Source: Dasyornis broadbenti (lineage: Eukaryota > Chordata > Aves > Passeriformes > Dasyornithidae). Taken from it: a DNA stretch of 64,000 nt. The translations under genes and the position numbers were made by a program. Below the pieces are notes generated by a model. The model was not told where the DNA came from, searched no databases, and saw only the letters and a program-made list of their open reading frames with translations. Shown here in pieces: positions 50,301 to 58,928 of the stretch. The stretch is taken from positions 142,959 through 206,958 of the forward strand of contig VZRN01000794.1 of the NCBI GenBank assembly GCA_013397935.1, written 5' to 3'. Numbering within the stretch: the first letter of the stretch is position 1; every line of letters starts with the position of its first letter.

Positions 50301-51466
50301 AAGCGATCAGACAATGAGGGCAGCTGTCTCCAGGAGCAGAACTCGAAGAACAGCCCCCGGCAGGGATGTCACTGCCTCGAGTGCTTGGTGTGTCCGTAGG
50401 AGATGCTGCCCCAGCTCACAAACCTGTGTTCCAAGTCAGCCAGGGTTTAAGTAAAGTCTTGGTGCTATGGAAATCAATAGCAAAACTTCCTCTGACTTCT
50501 ACTCAGAGCAAGATTTCTTCTCTCATTTTTCTGAAGTACAGAGAAACAGTAACCGCAAAGGCTAAGGTTTTCAAAGTTATGAAAAGGATTTAAAGTGCCC
50601 TGAAAACATAAATTGTGGGTGTTTGTCTCCCTTGGGCAGCTCTTGCAGCCTGAATTCTATGTTAATGTGAAACCCTGCTGAAATATTAAAGGACTCAGAG
50701 TGAGGACACACCACAGTGACTGTACATGGATTGCTGAACTGGCCATGCAGCAGGGGCCAGCCCTCATCTGGCCTCAGCACAGAGGTACAAATCCAGGGCA
50801 AGAGATTTGCAGCTTGTCTGGAAATGGTATTTCCCTTGCAAAAACAGTATTTGAGTTGCAGTATTAGCTGACAGACAAAAATTGTAAAGGAGGAGAACAC
50901 ATTGAAGTAAAAATTCCTGCAGACCCTAAGCAACCCTAGACTAAAATATGTGTGTTAAAAGTCCCATTAGAGCAAATCCACAGATCCAGTGAAAGTATGC
51001 ATGAGTTGGGCATTGAAATATTGATGATTCTGTATTTACAAAACAAACCATACAACAATCTGAACAAAGAAATCTCCAAAAAGATTTCAGTTAGAAACTG
51101 CACATGAATTAAATGGAACTAGTTAGAATTACAAAAGGTGATAAAACTTTGAAATCTGAAGTGTTGCTGCTTCCAGGCCTTGTACTTGATGTCTTTAAAT
51201 GTTGCCAGCCTGGCAGAGTGTGGTAGATCCGCTTTAATCTCTGGAGTGACCCACGGCTTGGATCCTTTCGATCAGTACTGCAGAGTGAGAATAACTAATT
51301 TCTGTGTATCTGGAAATTAGGTTTCAAAAATACAATTAACATGGATGCCAGCTACTGAACAAGGATGCTTTATCCCTCCAAAGAAAGGAGGATTAAGGCT
51401 AAGTACAAAGAAGCATTGCCACTGGCTCCTTTCATTTTTTGGACTTGTTTTTGTCTTTATTTTCAG
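41384..51466. other. Non-coding stretch, no gene seen
   Basis: This is ten kilobases without a supported gene or recognised repeat. A 139-codon plus frame at 42177-42593 starts without ATG and has no family signature. The GC-richer patch at 44030-44580 carries only chance frames. Simple tracts include a T run near 44708 and an A12 run near 47091. The patch 50230-50400 has about seven CpG, modestly above its neighbours, but lacks a TATA box or first-exon signature. Confidence 0.5.
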
Positions 51467-51664
51467 ATATGGGTAACCTAAGAGCTGCAATTAAGAGAGC
51501 AAAGAGGAAGAGAGAATAAATGAACAAGAGGAGAGGTTAAATTAACATAACCACTGTCACTGAATGGAGCCACCTGAAAATTTACAACTGCCAGAAAACT
51601 TCCTGCTGCCAGAGGGAGACAGTAATTTTGACAGTCAGTTTCTGGCTGATGTGCTCAGTTTTGG
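51467..51664 (+). CDS. Best candidate exon: 5' UTR plus start of an unrecognised protein
   Basis: A long pyrimidine tract (CTTGTTTTTGTCTTTATTTT) leads to CAG at 51466, and the segment ends in TTTTGG|GTAAGTG, an almost ideal donor. Coding starts at ATG 51564, with TGA directly upstream in frame. Thirty-three codons plus two bases (phase 2) follow. The peptide begins MEPPENLQLPENFLLPEGDS and ends FDSQFLADVLSF. It is acidic and leucine/phenylalanine-rich, like an N-terminal activation or docking segment. The Kozak context is weak at -3 (T) but has G at +4. The 5' part carries two short upstream open frames, one encoding a basic KRAKRKRE tail. I do not recognise the family. Downstream partners are at 52277, 53046 and 53674. 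Confidence 0.42.
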
Positions 51665-52276
51665 GTAAGTGCATATTTTATTGAGTTTATTGAGATAATA
51701 TTTTATTGTGAGGTGGGACCTCTCAACTTGGTGAAAGCTGTGTGCCATGTGCAGCTGGGAGAACTCAACAGATGTGACAAAAGAGAAATGCTCCTGTTCA
51801 GTTACCAAAGGCATCAAAGGTTTTAAAAAGTCAGGGTCTATCCCCACTTTGGCAGTTCTTAACACTAGTGCTATTGATAATTAACTTCTTTTAGCAGGAA
51901 AATGATGATGTGGTCAAGAGAAGGAGATTTCTGTCATGCAGATTGTCCTAGTAGTGATGAAGGCCAAAGTCTAGAACTTTTACTGGGAGATTAACATCAC
52001 ACTTAGAGGTGTGATACTGGATTTGGACATAGTTAATATGTAATTTATCTGGTTTTATGTTAACTTACCAAATTAGAAAGTTTTATCATGTGGAGAACAG
52101 TACAATGAAGAATAACAGGCACGTTCTCAGGAGAGGCACGAGAGCAATGATTTAGTTTGACAGCAGTTTTGTTTTCTAAAATACATCCAACACACTGCAT
52201 GGCATTTTATTTTTCTGCCAGGTTGATTATGCAGCTTCCCATTTCACCCTGCCATCACTAGCGTTATTTTATCCAG

Positions 52277-52309
52277 GGATGAGCCTCCAGCTGGGCTGGA
52301 TGTGCCCAG
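52277..52309 (+). CDS. Candidate 33-nt microexon (optional)
   Basis: This segment is bounded by a moderate acceptor (GTTATTTTATCCAG) and a strong donor (TGTGCCCAG|GTGAGC). Its length is a multiple of three and it has no stop in phase 2. Inserted after 51664 it would add eleven residues (centred on DEPPAGLDVP) without changing the downstream frame. Such frame-neutral microexons are often alternatively spliced. Cryptic sites of this quality are common, so confidence is low. Confidence 0.18.
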
Positions 52310-52653
52310 GTGAGCCATGCCAGGATGTCGGGCTGTCCCTGCATGCCCTTCCTGCTCCACACCACGGTTCCAGCTCTTTCCTGGGGTGTGTGAATTCCCA
52401 TTCACTTCCATGGCAGACACAGTGATGTTAGAGCAGTCCATGTATAGCTTTGGGAAAGCACAGTTCATTTTCCAGCCCAGAGCGTCACCAAAACCACAGC
52501 TGTGCTTTCTTTGGTATCCAGCACGTGCTCTCGGGAAGTGTCAAGGCAGCTTCCCAAAGCTGAGGGAACAATGCTCTCTGCCAGTTCCCTGTGCAGAATT
52601 GAGGGTTTGTTCTACTTTGATCTAGAGTGGGTTGTAGGTAAAATACTCTGATT

Positions 52654-52757
52654 ACAGAATCCCAGAATGGGATTGTGTTGGAAGGGACCCTAAAGCTCAT
52701 CTTGTTCCAGGACACCTTCCAAGACACCAGGTTGTTCAGAGTCCCATCCATCTCCAT
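52654..52757 (-). mobile_element. CR1 LINE 3' end fragment
   Basis: 'ACAGAATCCCAGAATGGGAT', then TTGGAAGGGACC, 'GACACCTTCCAAGACACCAG' and GTCCCATCCA is the reverse complement of the avian CR1 3' region. The usual middle block is deleted. The fragment lies in the interval between candidate exons 51467-51664 and 53046-53251, as a relic in an intron would. Confidence 0.9.
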
Positions 52758-52841
52758 ACTTGTGTGGAGACCTGTCTCTGTGTGTGATGATACTCACAGC
52801 TGGTGTAATTTTTCTAACATGCTTACACAGTTATAGAGGAT

Positions 52842-52869
52842 ACTATTATTATTATTACTATTATTATTT
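52842..52869. repeat. (TAT)n microsatellite, interrupted
   Basis: About nine trinucleotide units with one or two C interruptions. Confidence 0.9.
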
Positions 52870-53045
52870 ACTATATTCACTGTTCTAGAGTATGTCAAAG
52901 TGTGTTGACAAGATTGTTTGGTTTATTAAATTTATTCATGAGGATAAAAAAGTAATGCAAACCAGAAAATCTTGCTGAGCAGGATTTTTTGGTGAGATTT
53001 CAGTTTCTCTGATTTTTTCTTTTCTTTTTGTTTTTTTGAAAGCAG

Positions 53046-53251
53046 AAACAAGGAGTTGCTTGATATTCTTCTTAGTGAGTTTGGACAGCAGCTGCAGGAA
53101 CAGCAGTCACATGAGCAGGGCCAGTCCACCAGAGTTTACAGACAGCCACAGAGTAGAAAACATTCTTTTCATTATTTCTGCTGTCTCCCTTCTTAGCTTT
53201 TACTCCTTCTAGTTAATGGGAGATAGATCTGAAACACACAAGGGAAATAAA
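53046..53251 (+). CDS. Candidate terminal-type exon with stop codon and AATAAA
   Basis: A long T-rich tract ends in AAGCAG, a tandem NAGNAG acceptor, so the exon may start at 53043 or 53046. Either choice continues the phase-2 frame from 51664 without a stop. The frame reads NKELLDILLSEFGQQLQEQQ and runs on to a stop at 53194-53196, giving about 83 codons in all. LDILL matches the LXXLL nuclear-receptor-box pattern, and the glutamine-rich stretch that follows is coiled-coil-like. AATAAA lies at 53246-53251, about 50 nt after the stop, with G/T-rich sequence from about 53320. An internal donor-like GTGAGT at about 53075 could make a 30-nt exon instead. Product not recognised. Confidence 0.33.
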
Positions 53252-53673
53252 AAGAAGGACAATGATAGAAATAACAGACAATTCTTGATAATAATGGGGC
53301 TCTGAAGGTACAGCGTGTTTGATTTATTGTGGTGTCTTGTAGTAAACTTGGAAAGAAAATACTGCTCTTGAAGGTTTTTTAATCTTTCTTAATTTAAAAT
53401 CTGAATGGAAGCTAATGGAAAACACAAAATTCTGCTATCTGCAATGTTATCCCCATATTTGAACATCCTAGATGATGGAATCAGGAATCTCTTTACGGCA
53501 TTCTTCACTTGTGGTACCACGTTGGCCTTTATAGTAAAGAAACTGTTCGCTGCTTTTTCCTGTGATATGTGTTCCTCCTGATTTCTTTTTCTTTGTTCTT
53601 GCTTGTTTTTTTAAGGGCAGTCAAATGCTGCTACTTGTGCTATTTCCCCTCCCTGCCCCCCAAAATCTCTCAG

Positions 53674-53845
53674 TAACAGCTACTGTTTGGTACATGGCAG
53701 AGATTCAGGCAGAGCCCAGTTGACGCACCCATGGCAGCTGCTGGGAGTGACCACACCTCACCCACTTGCAAGGAACTTCGGTGGGAAGGGTTGGTACCCA
53801 CAGGTTCCTGGTTATGGATATGGAGGCAGGAAAAGATTCAAAGAG
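53674..53845 (+). CDS. Candidate internal coding exon
   Basis: The acceptor has an excellent tract (TTCCCCTCCCTGCCCCCC, then TCTCTCAG at 53673). The donor CAAAGAG|GTAAGG at 53845 is also strong. In phase 2, which is exactly what the exon ending at 51664 supplies, the 172-nt segment is open throughout and leaves at phase 0. The peptide begins NSYCLVHGRDSGR and ends in a glycine/tyrosine/basic stretch (YPQVPGYGYGGRKRFKE). It is mutually exclusive in frame with the full exon at 53046-53196, which would give an alternative transcript. No domain recognised. Confidence 0.3.
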
Positions 53846-53975
53846 GTAAGGTGACCAACAGGGTAATACTCAACGAGTAATTTACTGACCGGTTTTATTA
53901 GCCTATTATCCGCTTTTGCCACCTTTTATTATTATTAAGTGTTGCCTTATAACACAGGATTTTTCCTCCCTTCAG

Positions 53976-54095
53976 TTGAGCACCTTCTTAAGTTTGCCTT
54001 TATTCCTCATTATTGGCCAGTTAAGGAAGTATCTGTCTTCTGGAGCATCAAGGGATGAGGCAGTACACAATCGAAGCAGAATTCACTACATTTGA
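53976..54095 (+). CDS. Candidate last coding exon (alternative form)
   Basis: The acceptor GATTTTTCCTCCCTTCAG ends at 53975. In phase 0, matching the donor at 53845, the frame encodes 39 codons (LSTFLSLPLFLIIGQLRKYL and on) and then TGA at 54093-54095. The hydrophobic LSLPLFLIIG run could be membrane-like. The implied intron is only 130 bp. I see no AATAAA within the next few hundred bases, which weakens the case for a 3' end here. Confidence 0.2.
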   Translation: MSTFLSLPLFLIIGQLRKYLSSGASRDEAVHNRSRIHYI

Positions 54096-57000
54096 GCTAT
54101 TTTATATTTTAAGGTTTCCACTAGAATATCATCTAGAAATGAAGCTCTGCTACCTCTAAACTATTTTCATCTGTCCTTCATCTGAAATCAATGTTTACAT
54201 GCATTGGCTCTCTACTGAACCATTTCCTAATTTGTTTTGGGATATATTGTGGTGCTTACTTCATTAATTGTTGACTTCTGACTCTTCTAAAAGATATAAG
54301 GATTAATTTTATAAGATGCCAAGTGCCCCTGTGCACTATCTCCAAATGGTATCGTGGCACAATGATACAGGCTTGGATCAGTAATTTAACCTATACCTGT
54401 GGGTTTTTCTGGGCTTCTTTCCAAACTGGCATGTTCTTGTGGAGGTAACCACATCAGAGCCACCCCGGATGCATGTTTATGTGATATGGAGTTGGTGTAC
54501 TTAGAATTTTGTGGTTAGACACAGCACAGGACTGTTACCATGATTGAAAAGCCAATGCTCTTTGCAACCAGGATTTTCAGAGTTGAGTACTGTTATCTGT
54601 AACTATTCAGAGTAATTCAAAAATGTGAATGAGCGTAGCTTGGGCACTCAAACTGCATTAACAATACCCTGCAGTGTCTCCATGCACTGGCCATATGGCT
54701 CTAATTAAGGCATCTCAGTATTTGTGTTTGCACACTAGAGAAAAAGAAACAGATCTGTCTTGGATGATAATTTAATCCTCCTCTCCACTGTGCCACTTTA
54801 TGCTGTAATTAAGGATATATGTACACATCCTAAGTGTGCATTTCCTCTTTTACTGTCAATGGGTTTCTTTTCAGTCCAAGCTCAAATCCAGCATCTAACA
54901 TTTGAGTTGGGTATAATTATAAGATTAGGTGCGGCACTTCATGGCACACTGGCAGCACAATTCCAAACCAGACCCCTGTCATCAGCCAGCTTCTGCCAGG
55001 AAAATCCTGGGATCTGGCTTTGTCAGTGTCAGATAAGAAAATTGTAATGAAAACTAAACAAAAGTTGACACATAATATTATCAAATAATGGTTGGGGTTT
55101 TTCTTTTGACTTTTTTTGGTCAGATCCATCAGTGTAGTCTGACTGCAATCTGTATCAAAATCAATTGTCTGTTTTCCGTCTTCTTATGTTTCCCTATTCT
55201 TTCATCCTCTGTGTTTGCCTCACACTAATACCACAGATGATCTGCATTGTCTTCCCTACTGCTCACATTCCTTTCATCCTCAGCTCTGCTGTTTTCACTG
55301 CCAGTCTCATTTTCCCAGCCCTACTTTTTATTTCCCGTCTTCACTACTGAGTTGTAAAGGAACAAGCAACTTTTGGAAAGAAATATTTTGGACTGATGTA
55401 TGTGTTTTTTTCCTTCAGTTGTAAGATTGCAGTGTAGTCTGTTTGCAGGGGTCAGTAGAGATTGTTGCACACAGCTCTGATATGAAGGCTCCGATATGAT
55501 CTTTAGCAAATATATTAATTGTTAGTGCATACTTGAAAATAATATTTCAAGGAAACTTTATCCCCTGAAACTTCTGGGGAAAACTACAAAAGAAAGAACA
55601 AATGGTAATTTGCAGTAAATATTCAAACTGAATTTTTGCTAGGACTGAAATATGAAGTTATATGCTAAAACCATAGTAGACCCCTATTTAAGTTAGTCAC
55701 TAAACCGTATTTGCCACAACATGGACTTCTTCTCAAATGCTTTTGGCTAGGATAAGTTCTGAGCTGATGTGCAGCGTTGTGCAGAGAGGAAAGGCTGGGG
55801 CCCAGGTGCCATGACAGGGATGTATCCCTGCATGGCTTCAGCCAGGTCGCACAGTGGCTCAGGTGCTGTTGGAGAATTGCTCTGCCTGCGGGTGTGGAAA
55901 TGGTGCAGGGCCAGTGAAATCTGCAGGGTGTTGGCAGAGCTCTCCTGCATTTTAACATGAGCTCCAGCCCTGAGTCTGCCTCATACTTGAGGCTGTGCTA
56001 GATCAAACTTTTTGTTTCCTTAAACCATCTCTTCTTGGCAGTTGTTTTTGCAGAAGCAAGCTGTCTTCTACAGAACCCCACAGCAGCTGTGTTCTCCCTT
56101 GAGCCATGGCCTCATACATTCAATTAGAAGCTTGCCTTTCCTGTCACATTTTTCCTCGCTCTTGTTCAAATTGTGGCTTTCTTCATTCTGCACCTGGCAG
56201 AGGAACTTCTGAGCCCAAAGTGGCAGTGTAGTATTCTTAGATCTAAAGCTATATTAGAGAAATTTAGTCTAATTAGTTGAATTTAGTCTAATTTGTTTTC
56301 TCTTTAAGCAGGTAAATGCATGACTGTAGTTTCTGTATTTTTCATTGCAAAATGACCCCAAATGTTGAAATACCATTATGAAAGCAGCTTTCAAAGCATT
56401 GCTACTGCTGCTACTGGTAGTGAATTACTACCACTAAGAAAATCAATACTGGCATATGATTTTCTAGAACGCAGGCATCTGGCTGATCCACTGCTTAAAT
56501 AATGACATAGGTCTAAACTAAAGTCTATAATAGCCAGAAATGTCAGCTGATGTATTTCAGGACCACAAAAGAAAATTAGATGCCTTTGAAGTGTAGGGGC
56601 AACGTGCCACTTATGTAACTAGTTATGAGAATTCAGGGGTTTTCTTTCCTCTTCTCCCATTCCCCAAAATGCTGCTGTGAGTAAATAAATGCCTTTCTCA
56701 TGTTTATGCATTGTATAACCCTTTAGCTCCTGTTGCACTCACAAAAAAACTCCAAACCCTAACTGCTGAGTGAGGATTCCTGAGTAAGGGAATCAATAAT
56801 GCAGTGTGGAGGTGAGGGTCTTTGGTCTGGGGTCACGAGTCAGTTCCAGTTGTTTGTGTGACAAGGGAGAACAGATATTTGGAGGAAGGATCCAGTGCTC
56901 ATTGTTTCATCCTTTCTTACTCTCCTGCAAGAACAACTCTCTCTGCAGAAGAAGGACTTGACTCCTTCCCCATGATCCTTGCCCCTCCTTTTAAAGGCTG

Positions 57001-58174
57001 GAATAGCTGAGCATGTTGGGCGTTTATCCAAACCCCTTCAGTTTTAGTCCTCTTCAGGACCTTATATAAAAAGCTTCTGTTTTGAGTAGGGAAAGTGTCG
57101 GGGAGAGAGCTGCATCTGTCCGTCAAACGGCAGGAGCTGGCAGGGGAAGGCTGGCAGAGGAACGGGACTGGGGAAAAGGGAATAGTGTGGACTGAAACTG
57201 AACCCACCCCCCGAGCCTGCCTCAAGCGTAACGCTGAGATGAGCTGTAAGGAGGCCACTACTGGTACCTTGTTAGGCAGGGACTGCTTCCCAGGCTTCTG
57301 CGGCTGGGGAAGCTGTCTGGGGATATTTCACAGCAGTGGGACTCAGGTGAAGGCTCAGGCACCTTCTCTGTCTGCTCGCTCTTTGTGATGCAAAAGTATT
57401 GTTATGGAGATAGGCAAGGGAGTGCCACACAGCATCAGGACTAGAAAATCCTCCTTCCAGAGCCCAAAAAGAATAAAAAGGGCTTTGTGAAGGGGGAAGA
57501 GCTGATTCAGTGTCATCTTCTTTATGACAGGAGTAATCCAGAACGAAAATAGAAATTATCAAAGGTTTTAAAGGTGGTTATGAGTTCAGGGTGGTGATGC
57601 ATCGTGCTCAGAACTGTAAATGCAGGTAACAGGGGGTTTTGTTACTACAGCAGTTGGTAACACTTTCCTCTTAACATGCTGGGTGAAAATAGGAGAGCAC
57701 TGCAATGCAGTCTTGAATCTGATTTTTTTTTTCCCCTTCATGTGAATGATTCCACATGAAAAGAATTCTTTTTTTGTAAAATTATGATGATAAGAACATT
57801 AATGAGAGGTATATTAATGTATGGCACACTATAGCTCCTGATTACATATGTTGCCTCAGTCAGAAACTGAAAACCTAAGAACTTTTTTTCAGCAAAAATG
57901 GTTATCATTCAACCAACTGTAACAAGCAAAACCTCCTGAACTGAAGGAAAATAGATTACTTCTCACTATACAGGATTCAAGATGTGTCAAGCAAGGTAGA
58001 AAAGATAAATACACTGTAGCAGAAATCTAGTTAACTTCCTAAGCAAGCAGTGCAATTGGGCACTTTCTGCAAATAAATGTTAATGGTGCTGGTTATATTT
58101 ACCATTAAGTGGCCTGCAGACGGTGAAAAATATTGAATTCCTAATTCAGTTTATTATAATTTTGTTGACTGTGA
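54096..58174. other. Non-coding stretch, no gene seen
   Basis: AT-leaning non-coding DNA. A good acceptor (TTTTTTTCCTTCAG near 55419) opens no usable frame. A 19-bp tandem duplication lies at 56261-56298. The patch 57090-57400 is GC-richer but has no recognisable coding content. Confidence 0.5.
56261..56298. repeat. 19-bp tandem duplication
   Basis: AATTTAGTCTAATTAGTTG is followed by AATTTAGTCTAATTTGTTT, two near-identical 19-bp units. Confidence 0.85.
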
Positions 58175-58430
58175 GCTAAATTTGATCTCCATAAGGCTCC
58201 TGGTGATAGACCTCCTTGCTATCCAATGTCTCTTGAACAGCTGTTAAAATACGTATTTCAATATATTTGCAGAGTGCAGATAGAAAGTTTGCAATCACGA
58301 TGGTTGCACCTGGGGAATTGGAACACGTTAGAAAAACAACCCCTAGAAACGGCCAGGAGAATAGTTCAGAATAACGAATTAATTTTTGAATATATTAAAA
58401 AACAGAATAAGTTGTGGAATTTGTCATAGA
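58175..58430 (+). CDS. Coding-like frame of unknown origin, possibly decayed
   Basis: After a TGA at 58172 a frame stays open for 84 codons to TAG at about 58427, with the first ATG at 58226. The peptide is unusually protein-like for AT-rich DNA. It includes MSLEQLLKYVFQYICRVQ and ARRIVQNNELIFEYIKKQNK, both helix-forming and with balanced charge. Another frame continues from 58414 towards the minisatellite. I cannot assign a family. It might be a fragment of an old mobile element or a real exon. The borders are poor (weak acceptor, no donor), so a chance frame remains possible. Confidence 0.22.
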
Positions 58431-58577
58431 AAATGCATTACTGCTGGCTACTCCAGCCTTTGGGAGTCGCTTTTGGCACTATCAATCACAGTATTCTGCT
58501 GCCACACTTCCAGCGGGAGAAACTGATGTTGGCTGGAAAGAAAACATTGGAAGCTCCTGCAGGGCCCTGATTGAGTT

Positions 58578-58850
58578 TAATGGCCCTAAGGAGCATCCCC
58601 TGAGCCCGCACCTGTCCCTGCTTTCCTGATTAAGGTTAATTGCCCTGAGGAGCATCCCTTGGGCCCACACGTGCCCCTGCTTCCCTGCTTCAAGTTAATT
58701 GCCCTGCGGAGTAGCCCCTGGGCCCGTACCTGCCCCCGCCCCCTGACTGAGGTTAATTGCCCTAAGGAGCAGCCCCTGGGCCCACACGTGCTCCTGCTTA
58801 TCTAATTGGGGCTAATTGCCCTGAGGAGCAGCCCCTGAGCCCCCGCCCCG
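58578..58850. repeat. 59-bp GC-rich minisatellite, about 4.6 copies
   Basis: Units begin with TAAT(T/G)GCCCT at 58578, 58637, 58696, 58754 and 58813 (partial). Lengths are 59, 59, 58 and 59 bp. The shared core is CCCT(A/G)AGGAGCA(G/T)CCC followed by C/T-rich sequence ending near the next TAAT. Units 2 and 4 carry GGGCCCACACGTG. Units 1 and 3 carry CACCTG or TACCTG at the same place, so the array looks like a duplicated dimer of about 118 bp. Confidence 0.93.
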
Positions 58851-58869
58851 CCTGCCACACCCATTTCAG

Positions 58870-58928
58870 TGCGGGCAGGGGCCTGGTCTTTCTCCTTTGT
58901 CCACCATGCGGCTTGGCCTGGCAACTCG
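58870..58928 (+). other. Short exon-like segment with a strong start context
   Basis: An acceptor-like CCACACCCATTTCAG ends at 58869, just after the minisatellite. The segment contains GTCCACCATGCGG, an excellent start-codon context (ATG at 58906), and ends at a donor-like ACTCG|GTGAGC. Unspliced, the frame stops after eight codons. Spliced, it would need a downstream exon that I cannot identify; the nearest acceptor-like site is at about 59239. It could be a first exon next to a GC-rich promoter region, or coincidence. Confidence 0.18.
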
